Shown here: positions 1 to 9,977 of the stretch, one piece after another | How the letters are laid out: each line of letters starts with the position of its first letter | Position numbering within the stretch: the first letter of the stretch is position 1 | Origin: Casuarius casuarius | Lineage: Eukaryota > Chordata > Aves > Casuariiformes > Casuariidae | Reading direction: 5' to 3' | Assembly: GCA_003342895.1 (NCBI GenBank) | Contig: PTFA01000031.1 | Location: forward strand, 4,536,603-4,600,602 | Length of the DNA: 64,000 nt | Position numbers and translations under genes: made by a program | The notes under the pieces: model-generated | What the model was told of the DNA's origin: nothing | Seen by the model: only the letters and a program-made list of their open reading frames with translations | The model's database searches: none

Positions 1-1987
1 GTCAATGAAGGAAGGTCAGCAGGAAATCTGGCCCAGCAACCAAACAGCACACTAGAATGCTATGTAACTTGCCAGCCATGTAAATTATTCTAGAGGCATA
101 AAACAGGCCATCACTGAGGACATTAAAATGCTAATGATGTCAAAACACTGACCGATACAAACAGTTAGCAGTGGGGTAAGAAAAGCAGGCCTCTGTTAGC
201 TGTGTAGACCAGGAAATATATATGTATTTCAGAAATTGTTCTGCATCTAACAAATACCATCCATAGCAGCTGAGGACTACCTAAGAGACAGCACAGCCAG
301 GGAAATGTTGAGCCACCCGCTAGTTCCACCTGCTGGAATTAATTCAAACCTCACTCTATATAGTTCGTTACAGCTACTTGCATTATCGGCAAATTGCTAA
401 GAGCATGAATGTTTTATTTAGAGAGGGAGGAAGATTTAAAGGGCAGAGGCTTGACAAGCTGCATTGAGCTTTGTAGGAGCTGGCTGAAAAATGCTTCAGC
501 TAGACCCTCAGTGAAACTAACACTTCAAATGAGCCCTGATATTTCACTCCCCAAATATCTAGTTCTCCAGGTTATTGTTTTTTTAACTCAACACTTATCT
601 AAAGTTCTTAAATAAGTCATTACTCGCGTGCTTTATTTTTTAAGTGTTTGATTCTAGCCATATATATGTGCAACAAAAAAAGATAATTTATTACAAAGAA
701 AGATAGGCCAGAATATGTTTCCATGGTGTATTCCTTCCCCATGCTCTCCCTAGTCTTCTCGTGTGCCTCTTCTCATATGCCTGTGAGTCTCCAAGGCAGA
801 GAGAATAATATGGAGAAAGAGGGATATCGGAGCAAAAGGAAAAAAACATAAATTTTTCTATCCTCATTCCTACCTTCTAGAAAACGTATAAATCTTGGGT
901 AACTTCTCTATACCTTTTAGTATCAGACAACTCTCGTGCTGCAGCTCCAGCATGCAGCAGACTGTGGTTATAGGTGACTTCATAGGTGACTATAGGTGAC
1001 TATCCGAAAGGACATGACCTGCATGTGGATGACCCACAATGATCAAAACAGAGACTTTCCAGCAAAATACACCACCAGACTTAGGACCAAGCTGAGTATT
1101 CAGGACACAATATGGAACACCAGCTGATAATTACCTCATGCTCATAAAGTACTTAAAAGTAAATTACTTTATAGCAAGGCTATTGTTATCATGTAGTAAA
1201 AGGCAGATTAACCTCATTACTATAGAATGCATAATCAGAAGAGTTTTACACAAGAAAGTCGTAGTGTAATGGTTGGACAAGCGGACAGGTAATCCTGACT
1301 GTTGGATTCTGAATCTTGCAGCACGAGACTGGTGCAACAAAAACAAAAAGACAAGAAATGAGAACTAGACTAATGCCCTACTCAGGAAAATCCAAGGACA
1401 CTTCAGGGCTTCAGACTTAAGCATTAGTCAAAAGCGAATTCCTCACCTTGGCCCTTCATTATACTTAGTTCGGTTCATTATACTTCTGTCCAAAATGTGT
1501 CATTCCCTCCTTACCTCCCGCTGAGAGTACTACATGATACTAGTACAAGCATCATAGTGCCAAAAAGCTAACTATTATGAATAGTGCATATCTTTTCAAA
1601 CAGTCACATATTTTCAGCCATTAAAGAAAGGTTACTTTTTGACACACAACATAGAATGTCTGAAGATAAACAAAAACCATCCTGCCTCTGAACAATTTTT
1701 CTGAGTGTGTGAGAGGGGTCTTTCATACTTGGACTTGGTAAAATGCTTTATAGACCCATTCCTATATGCTGGCATTGGAAAAGAACTTTTTAAACTGTAA
1801 ATGGACATTGCTCTTTTTACTGTGAGTACCACAGAAAACACTTCCAGGTACTCCTGGAACTTCCAGGTTCTCTTGTACTACTGAATTTACACTGTCATGC
1901 CAGCATTCATCCATTCTATTTTCATGTGAGGAGGAGAAGATGCAGAATACCTGCAGAAGACACCAGAGCAGCCTGGCTGTTACTCAC
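1..1987 (-). other. Last visible BLVRA intron (partial)
   Basis: Minus-strand sequence downstream of the GTGAGT donor at 1987. I read all minus frames for the expected C-terminal BLVRA exon and saw nothing resembling it. The stretch is AT-rich and holds one short tandem repeat (970-1001). Confidence 0.7.
970..1001. repeat. Three copies of the 10-mer ATAGGTGACT
   Basis: ATAGGTGACT occurs at 970-979, 982-991 and 992-1001, the first two separated by TC. A small local expansion inside a BLVRA intron. Confidence 0.85.
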
Positions 1988-2159
1988 TTCTTGTTTGCAG
2001 TCTGAAAATGAACTGTCATTCTGGAATAATTCTTCTCCTTCTGCTCCTCTCGGGTGGCTGAGGTAACAGTGAGGTCTCCAAAAAGGTCAACCAGCCAAGT
2101 CAGTCGGGCAATTCCACTGAAAGCTGGGAATCCTGATTGCTTTTCATCAAGGACACTAC
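1988..2159 (-). CDS. BLVRA: BLVRA exon, start of the catalytic beta-sheet domain; last exon visible
   Basis: The exon is 172 nt, with acceptor TTGCTGTTGCACCAG and donor AAGAA/GTGAGT. It contains [20 protein letters not shown], aligned with human [20 protein letters not shown], and an NYSRMTV stretch matching human QYMKMTV, so the YxxM motif (a PI3K p85 SH2-type motif in human) is kept. It stops at NK plus two bases and expects a further exon to the left that is not in the window. Confidence 0.95.
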
Positions 2160-5100
2160 CTGGTGCAACAGCAACACAACGACTTGAGAAATGGGAAAGA
2201 GAATATTGCCCTGCATAGGAAAGGCTGAAGAAATTTCAGAGGCGCGGGCTTGGCCATCAGGGTGTAGAGAGGCCATCAGTGGAAATCTCACCATTTGGGA
2301 ACTCAAAAAACATGGTCAAACCTGAAATGGATCAGCTGGTGGACTATTACAGCAAAGACAGCACAAACTACAGACACAACAAACCCTTCAGGATGTGTTA
2401 AGGACAGAAGTGTGTACGTGGCTTCACAAGGAAATGGAGTAGGGAGAAAAAAATAGCTCAGCAATCTCTCCAACTCTTCCAGGACCAGAACACCAGTGGA
2501 AAAGCCTGAAGACCCCCACTGGAAACTGGGACACTTCCTCAGAGCTTGTCTTCCTCTCTATGAATGAGGGGCATTGGTCACTACTATCACAGCATAGGAG
2601 AGATGAAGAAGCACTCTCTCCCCCATTGAACAAGGTACATGCTTACATTCTTCATCAGAGGTAGCAGAAAGAGATTAACAAAGCAATGGCCAGTTGTTGA
2701 GGCAAAAGTGTTTTTCAGACAGTTCTGTAATTTCATGGAAACATCCAGAACAGACATGTATATCTCTAGCCTGTTTATAGACAGACTCTCATCTAAAATG
2801 AATGAATAAAGCCTAGGAGGGCTGACGTCTCTACTGAGCAGGCAGACAAATCCAAGCAAACTTAGGTCTCCCCATAGCTACTGACCTGTGAAATGTAATG
2901 TTCCCTTCACCAGGTCTTTCCCAGCCACCTCCTTTTTCAGCTGCTTGTACTCTTCGGTCAGCAGTTCAATGTGCTCCACGTGGAGGACTTTATCTGTTGG
3001 TAAGAAAAACAAAAATCAGGCCAGATTAAATAAGAGCTTTCTGCATGAATCAAAGAGTAGTGAAAGCTTCAACAGTCACCAGTGGGAGATCACTTAAAAA
3101 CATCCTCATTCATGACTGGCAAAATGATGTCAGGGGAAAAATCAAACCCAGGCCCAGTGCTGAGGCACCAGTTTGGGTTCATGATTCTCAGGAGGCAACA
3201 AAGAGTCTATAATAACAGTAACCACTGTGATTAAGCAAAACTCTGCAATGAAACCAAACACCTAACTAAAGCTGAAGCTTTAGTCTTCAAAGTAAAACAA
3301 GGGTGAATTCTTGGCCTCCTTCCCCTCATACTTCTCTGTTCTACACTCCTCCTCCCAGGGCATTAGGAAAGCAGATTAAGAAGGAAAAAAATAGTACAAT
3401 GCTTAGACTCAGATTGTAACAATATGTTAAGGAGTACCTCCCTCCATTGCAATTAATTGGGCTATTTTGCAATAGAGGCTATCGAATCCTCATCTGAATC
3501 TGGCCCTCATTCAATACATGCTTTTCTGGAAGGTGTCCAAGAGAGTCAATTTAGGCTGCTGACAGTAACTGCTGCTGCTTTGAGAGAAGAGGCATAAATT
3601 CTGCTTAATGGGAAGCCATTTGGCTAGGAACAAGTCAGTAATTGGTGTTGGTACAGAGAAATAGCAAAGTAGGAAATTCTATACCTCCAGTGTTTTAGCA
3701 CAAAGTCACAATGGAAATTTTTAAAAAGCAGTGGTATAAATAGTGCAACTTGTCCAAATGGTTTGCACTCTCCTCCTGTCTAGCACTGTTCCTTTTTTTA
3801 CAGCCCCATACAACCCCACTGACTGGCCTCAACTGAATTGCCAGACTCTGACCCTTAGTACTGCAGGGATGGACCACATACTTTCCAGAAATAAAGAGAT
3901 TTTGCTTAGAGACAAGTTTTCTTTCAGACAGGGAGGCCTTGCTGGTCCACAATAGCAGGAACAACTGTGCATGACAAGCCTATGTCATAAACACTGGAAG
4001 CTAAGGGTGCTACTTCCAGTTTTATTTTCAGTGCGAAAAAAGGCAGGGAGGTACACAAGTCCAACAGCTACATTCATTAAGTGCTTTACTATCACTATGA
4101 CAGAATTTTCCTTCTCTTTAACTGCACTCTTAGTGCCCGAAACTTTGAGATCAGAGCTCCTGTGAGGGTAAACATACCTTAGTCTTAGCTTCAACATTTG
4201 TGCATTTACTTCCTCATTGGCACACATCTTAAATCCTAGATTGACAGCCCTCTGAGACAGGCACACTTCCTTGTACAGCATGATTAGTCAAGCCCTGTTC
4301 CCTGTCAGATGCCTTTGGTGCTACCCAGTGTTTAAGTACACCCTTGAGAATAAATGCCATTACCTTTTCGCTCAGCCATCTCCCACAGGTCATGGGCTGC
4401 TTTAGCAGACAAAGCCATGGGGTACTCAACGAGGACATGTTTCCCAGCTTCTAAAAACGTTCTGAAAGGAATACAATATCAATCTTTAAAAAGTGTATTA
4501 TCACAATCATTTCTGTCCACTGTGCTAACTGATTCTCACTCCTGCAGTCAGCCTCATATGGAGAAATGCACAATACGGAGTAACAGAAATAAAAGGCATC
4601 TTTCCTAGCAAGATGGTGTGGTGGCTACATCACATGTTTAAGCACCAGGAAAGTTAGGTTATATTTCTCCCTTTTCCATAGACCTTACTGACCTGCAGCA
4701 AGTCACTAAAATGCTGCAGTATCAAGCACTGCAATTTCTAACTTCCAGATACCCAAGGGGAAAACTGAGCCCTTCCTCTATATGATCTGCGAGGAAAGGC
4801 TTTGAATCCTGCTTTAAGCCACCTGTGCACCATGCACAGGCCTAGAGGTAGCCAACTGCAATTATAAGAGAACTGAATGCATCTTAATCCCAACTACTCC
4901 GCAGCTTATTCAGTGCTCTAGGGAAGTCGCTATCATCCACTTCAGACTTCCAGTCTGGCAGTCTCTCCTCAGGTGTTCACATCCTCTCCTTCAACAGCTT
5001 TACACAGCTTCTCTATGCTTCTAACTTACAGAAAAAACAAACAAACAAACAAAACCAAAAACAAATTAAGGGAAACAAACCCACAGAATACCTGATGGTT

Positions 5101-7018
5101 TCTTCATGACTTCTGTTCTCTGTGCTGATGAAGGCCGCATGGATATCTTTGCTTCTTAGAGCATCTTCCAGGCTAATCTGCTTGGCCTCATTAATTTTGC
5201 CCAGATTTCTCCTGATTATTAACACAGTAAACACAATAACACAATGAGAGCATAACCATTACAGTCCATTCTTCCCAATTACATGCTGTGCAGCAGCACT
5301 TGAAATTGTTCCCATGGCCCACTGTCCCAGTGAGCTAAACCAGGGTAGAAAAGGAAGCTTGTGGTCTGGGAAACAGATAAGCACTTTCAGATAGCAGTGG
5401 AGTGCACAAAAGAACAAAATACATGGGTCAATGTGTAGGTGGTGGTATCAGTATAGAAGCTGCCCAGCTGTTTAAATGTGTTTGGTTTTTTTTTTAACAA
5501 GCATCATAACACAAGAGCAGTTTTAAAAGCGTGACTTGAAAGGGGACAGTGCTTCTATGGGAGAGCTTCTCCCTGATGTGTTGGACTTGGCAGGCAAAAG
5601 CACCTAAGCTGTCAGGGCCACGTGCAACTACAAGCAGCGTGGAGAATCGGGAGAGGGACAAAGAGGCTCCTAGGCTCTGACGCCTTGCGATGCAACATGC
5701 ACACCATATCAGACAATGCTACAGGAAGGCTCTCTTGGCCACCTCCCTGAGCATATCACCCAACAAAAGCCCTCTGCATTAGTAAAGACTGGAGCAGACA
5801 CCTTGATAGTAGTAGAATAGATGACAGAGAGGATGAGCATAGGCCACAAGCAGGACTTGAAAGCAAAGACAGGTATGTGTGGTTGGGATGCGAAGAGCAA
5901 TGTGACATTTCCAACAACGAGGGAGGAAAACTGTCTCTGAACTGTGTCTTTTGCTAGCGCTATTTCTCCACAGAAGTAGTGGAAACCCTATCATTAATGT
6001 TCTTCGGTGCTAGCTGTAGCCCTGTTTGGCAAGGCAATAAAGTGGATGACCTAATGGATCCTTTCTGTCTCAAACAGCTCTGACTGCATGATTTAAATAT
6101 AGCTGGAAAAAATACATTCACAGCCTGAGATCCATACATGTACCACCTAACTATTTAAAACCTTTATGCTTTGCTGTCATGCAGCAGGCGGTCTAGCAGG
6201 AATGCTCAGAGGGAGGTATACGTGTAACACAGTCCTGCTAAACTTCCACTGCTCCAAGCTAGTGAGAGAAACAGTAACATTGCTCTCTAAAAGGCAACCT
6301 TACTGTAGGGATTATTAGGATTTTCTTTCAAAAAATCTACAGTTTCAATATCTGGCTTAAAAAAAAACCCCAGAATTTTATGAGGCAGTTACAGTGTCAG
6401 GAGTTCTACAAAAATATATATTAACTTTTCTTTTTGCAACACTTTAAACATTTCTGTAAATATATTCTATACATTTCATACAGATATTAGTTCATTCACG
6501 TAGCTGTTATAAGTTCGTACCATCCTGAACCTACAGCAAGTTTCAGTCAGTCAGAATTGCATTTCTTTCTAATCACACAGATTCTGCAGTGAGAAGATCT
6601 CTTAGCTTTCATTTTAAATAGAGTCAAATCTGCACCGTGTCTCACTAAGTAACCTATTTGCTCCCCTTGCAAAGCTTTTCTGTGCTCATTTCCTAGCTGA
6701 TACTCAGAATGACAGGCATACTTGCATAAATTTTCCCTTGTCAGGCTGCCTTGATTGTAAGAGAAATATAAAACATTGGATATTCATGCTCCCCCATCCC
6801 CCTTAAATAACAGTCCTCCCTATAGAAAGGCAAGTGCACAGGGAAAAAGAGACATTGAAACATACATATTAAACACGCTAAGACGAAATTTCTAACCTGG
6901 ATACAAATCCAAAGAGTTTCATATGTTCAGAAGGGCTGGAAGGCATCGGACTCATCAAGTCTCGGATCCGTGCTAAGCCAGCAATTCCAAGTCCAACCAC
7001 CACGGTCCCAAACATCAT
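1988..7018 (-). CDS. BLVRA: Biliverdin reductase A, five coding exons, 3' end outside window
   Basis: BLVRA is a cytosolic NAD(P)H-dependent enzyme that reduces biliverdin IXalpha to bilirubin, the step after heme oxygenase. Five exons (6897-7024, 5092-5211, 4364-4461, 2886-2993, 1988-2159) join in frame into about 206 residues collinear with the mammalian protein. Seen directly: a Rossmann loop VVVGLGIAG near residues 6-14; [26 protein letters not shown] with the conserved Tyr; [36 protein letters not shown]; and a YSRM (YxxM) motif matching human YMKM. All introns are GT-AG and no frame is broken. Mammalian BLVRA is about 296 residues, so the last roughly 90 residues must lie left of the window. 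The start is the first ATG (7018) of a tandem ATG pair. It gives an N-terminus shorter than human by about six residues, and the reading frame stays open back to the splice acceptor, so an upstream coding exon cannot be excluded. Identity is very sure; the exact start is less so. Confidence 0.95.
2886..2993 (-). CDS. BLVRA: BLVRA exon, VEHIELL and [11 protein letters not shown] segment
   Basis: The exon is 108 nt, with acceptor TTACCAACAG and donor TTCACAG/GTCAGT. Residues [15 protein letters not shown] and [12 protein letters not shown] align without gaps to human KVLHEEHVELLMEEF and KKEVVGKDLLKG. The phase into the next exon gives a split Gly. Confidence 0.95.
4364..4461 (-). CDS. BLVRA: BLVRA exon with the LVEYPM active-site segment
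   Basis: The exon is 98 nt, with acceptor TATTCCTTTCAG and donor AAAAG/GTAATG. It encodes 32 complete codons beginning [17 protein letters not shown] and ending AERK. The Glu-Tyr-Pro segment is the conserved active-site region of mammalian biliverdin reductase (human KHVLVEYPM). Confidence 0.95.
5032..5066. repeat. (AAAC)n simple repeat
   Basis: An A-rich tract with AAAC periodicity, just downstream of the 5092-5211 exon in gene orientation. Confidence 0.85.
5092..5211 (-). CDS. BLVRA: BLVRA exon, second part of the Rossmann domain
   Basis: The exon is 120 nt, with acceptor TAATAATCAG and donor ATCAG/GTATTC. The first base completes Arg, giving the SRRNLG junction that corresponds to human SRRELG. 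The frame continues through [16 protein letters not shown] and ends at HEETI plus two bases of the next Arg. Exon phases match both neighbours. Confidence 0.95.
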
Positions 7019-7024
7019 CTTAAT
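6897..7024 (-). CDS. BLVRA: BLVRA exon with start codon and NADPH-binding loop
   Basis: The acceptor is TTTGGTCAG at 7025-7033 on the minus strand and the donor is CCAG/GTTAGA after 6897. The first six bases, ATTAAG, precede two adjacent ATGs (7018-7016 and 7015-7013). It encodes 40 codons plus two bases from the first ATG. The product carries the GxGxxG dinucleotide-binding loop (GLGIAG) and ends in GFVS, with the next Arg split across the intron. In human the loop reads GVGRAG, so Arg is replaced by Ile here. Confidence 0.93.
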
Positions 7025-7864
7025 CTGACCAAAGGAAAAAATAACAACAAAAAAGACTTTTTGGGAGGGGGGAACAAATGGAGGGGGGAAGTGGGAGGAT
7101 GCACTAGTCTTTAACCCCACTTTTACACAGCCATTTCAGATGTCAGCAACTAGCTAACAGAGATGTGATGCTACAAGGAACTGAGCCCACTCACATGCTA
7201 TTGAAATGCGGTTCAAGTGTTTCAGCATGACGTACAACTGGCCTTGAGACTTGTATTTAACAGTTACTATACCCCAGCTCCAGCACAAAGTTCTTCCTTT
7301 CTGTGGAAGGAAGGCAGACTTCAAAAGTGAGACATCCTTCTATTTATTTCATAGCTTCCATGCTGGAAAGAAGCTGAAAGGTTCTGCAAACCCAGCAAAG
7401 TTTTATATAAACTCTGTTCACTTCCTGAGCATCTGCAGCACAGTCTCCTCCGGGCTGACACATGGACATTAACACTGCATAGCAGCACAGCCAGAATACT
7501 TTGAGACAGGAAGCAAAGAATATCTATTTTTTTCCCCTTTGTAACTGCTGGCAAACTCTACAGTGCCAGGATGCAACTATCCACCTGATAATTTGGCCAG
7601 GATGCTTGCTTGACATTTCCACGCTCAAAGCAAGCTCCACAAGCTCTTTAATGATAAGCTGGCACAGCCTCAAGATTTATACCTCCCAAAAGCACATCCT
7701 AGTCACAAAACTGCATTATGTGGAGCACTAGCCAGGGGCAGTACACTCACTGCCCTGGCTGCTGGGCCACAGGTAATAACCTCTCCCGCCTGTTCTCTGC
7801 TTGGTCATTGATTTGTGGATGCACTGAGCAGCCGGGGTAACTTTTCAAACCTGCATTGTTCCTC

Positions 7865-7964
7865 NNNNNNNNNNNNNNNNNNNNNNNNNNNNNNNNNNNN
7901 NNNNNNNNNNNNNNNNNNNNNNNNNNNNNNNNNNNNNNNNNNNNNNNNNNNNNNNNNNNNNNNN
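7865..7964. other. Assembly gap, 100 N
   Basis: Exactly 100 consecutive N, the usual placeholder for a gap of unknown length. The right flank (about 7975-8150) is pyrimidine-rich, which may have stalled the assembly. Confidence 0.98.
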
Positions 7965-8589
7965 CCCTACAATCCAGTCAGGTTGGCCTCTCCGCATTTT
8001 TTGTTCATTCCATCCTATTATAAGTTCCCTTCATTTCTCATTTCTGTTTCTTCTATTTTGGTGTTCTCTCTCTGCCAAACCCTTCGCCTGACTGAGCTCT
8101 TTCGATTACTTCCAGTACTTGACTGCAGCCCTTCAAATCCTTCTGAGAATTAAACAGATAAACGGACAACTTCACTCAGCTGCTCCTTTTGCCTCTTGTC
8201 TGATGGGATCACTGTGCAGCAGCACAGCTGTGAGTAACAGTTCTTACAGTGCTAGAGGCTGACAGCTGCTAAGAAATTACATCAACTGGCACAAAGGAAA
8301 AAAAATAAAAGAAAGCCTTTATCCAATCACATGTCATGTCTGGATTTTGTTTCTTTATAAGCTCCTACCTACATATATATTCCTGTCACTGCTGAACTTG
8401 GTTTACTTTATACATGCCAAAAGTGTACAAGGGTAAAACATTCAGTGACTTGTTTAATATGAAAGAAGAAAGGAGTGATGTCGGAAGAGCTCTCCAGTGG
8501 GATTACAGTGACATGTCATTATCAAATATTTGTGGTATTACATAATGACACTGCTCACCAGCGACAAGAGATGTATGGGGCTCTCAGAA

Positions 8590-8604
8590 AGAGAGAGAGA
8601 GGAG
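8590..8604. repeat. (AG)n microsatellite
   Basis: A short run of AG dinucleotides (AGAGAGAGAGAG) in a purine-rich stretch. Confidence 0.7.
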
Positions 8605-8708
8605 AAAAGAGGACAGCAAGATCACCACAATGTAGTCTATTACAGATTGCATCCACAAGCAGAATTCAGGGATGGATTCTCATTTACACCCATTTTTCTC
8701 TACAGCCA

Positions 8709-9472
8709 ACCCAACTCAGAATTACAGAATAACCTAGGTTGGAAGGAACCACTGGAGGTTGTCTGACCCAAATCCTACTCAAAGGGGGGCCAACTACATT
8801 GGGTTGCTCAGGACCTTGTCATGTTCTGGCTGTGTCCATGGATGAAAATCCAGCAACCTCTCAGGGCCCCTGTTACAGTGTTTGACCACCTTCATAATGA
8901 AAATTCCATCCTAGTATCTATTCGGAGTTTCCCATGTTGCTCCTTGCCACTCCACTGTGCATCTCCCACTCTGGGTCCAGCTCCTCTACACCTTCCCATC
9001 AGATCACTGTAGACAGCAAAAATCTCCCTTCAAAAAGTAGAAAAAACCCAGCTGCCTCAGCTGCTCTTCATATGCTCCAGGCCCCTCCACCTGGGGCAAA
9101 AAGGCATGGAGTACCTTTACCTTTGCCCCTTGCCCCATTGAGCAGCAGGCCCACATTTTCCTCAGCCTTCCTTTGGTTGCCAGTGTACCCATAGAATCCC
9201 TTCCTGTTGTCTTTCACATCCTACTTTCAGCTTCATCTCAGCTTTGGCTTTTCCAGCTCCATCCATGCAAGCTTGGGAATTATCTCTATATTCCTCCTGG
9301 GCAGTCCATCCCAGCTTCTGTCTTTGTGTACTTTCTTTTCATGTTTGAGCTCCGAGGAGGTCGTCCCTGAAGATCAGCCTCCAGGGCAGTCTCCCATGGG
9401 ATCTTGCCAAGCAGATCCACCAACAAGCCAGAACCTGCTCTCCTGAAATCTGTGGCTATAATTCTTTAAAAT
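8709..9472 (-). mobile_element. CR1 LINE fragment, 5'-truncated and internally degraded
   Basis: On the plus strand the copy begins ACAGAATAACCTAGGTTGGA followed by AGGAACC, the complement of the CR1 3' end. Next come degraded versions of the usual CR1 segments: GGGTTGCTCAGGACCTTG, CAACCTCTCAGGGCCCCTG, CAGCTGCCTCAGCTGCTCTT and CATATGCTCCAGG. The far end has GTCCCTGAAGATCAGCC, CAGTCTCCCATGGGATCTTG and TCTCCTGAAATCTGTGGC, which resemble more internal CR1 sequence. The element therefore lies in minus orientation, the same as BLVRA. No long reading frame survives, so the copy is dead. Internal segments look deleted. CR1 is the dominant LINE in birds, which supports the avian call. Confidence 0.85.
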
Positions 9473-9963
9473 TTAGATTCTTAAAGGGCTCCAGTGTGAA
9501 TCAGGACCAGGTCAGTTGATATTCAGAACAGTCCAACTGGAGGACAGTTGATTGGGGTTTATCTTAAGTTCAGAAATGTTCAAGGTTACTGGAGTCTTAA
9601 GCTGTCAATATTTGCTTACTGAATTTAGTTGGATTGGCATTGGGAGTCACACAGCAGAAAACTCTCCTGAAGCTTCCACAGTTGCTGTTTCCAAGAACTG
9701 CTTTTTCTGGCTAGCTGCTGACCTCCACTTCACCTAAGCAGAAAAGGAGCGGGGAGCTGACCATCTTCCTCCACTGCCATGAACAACGAACAATTCTCAA
9801 CAGATGCTCAGGTTGCCAAACATCAAAATTTTCACTTCTCCTTTGAAAAGCTTCCCTAATTTCATCTGAAGAACAACTTCTGACCTCCCAAAGCAGTCAT
9901 ATTTAGGAGAAGCAAGGCCGTTTCAACCTTTTAACAGGAAGAAAAACTGTTACTATGCAACTT

Positions 9964-9977
9964 GTTGCCATAGCAAC
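9964..9977. promoter_or_regulatory. RFX-type X-box motif
   Basis: GTTGCCATAGCAAC matches the X-box consensus GTHNYYATRRNAAC at every position and is nearly palindromic. RFX factors bind such sites in promoters and enhancers. This is a motif match only; function is not shown. Confidence 0.45.

Larger units (their letters stand above)
2160..6896 (-). other. Four BLVRA introns between the visible coding exons
   Basis: Introns 2160-2885, 2994-4363, 4462-5091 and 5212-6896 all start GT and end AG on the minus strand. The only structure I saw in them is an (AAAC)n tract at 5032-5066. Short open frames here show no similarity I recognise. Confidence 0.85.

Noticed and set aside
1255..1330. tRNA-like words (GTAATGGTTGGACAAGCGG) suggesting a tRNA or tRNA-derived SINE
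   Set aside because: No cloverleaf could be drawn and no proper B box (GGTTCRANNCC) follows.
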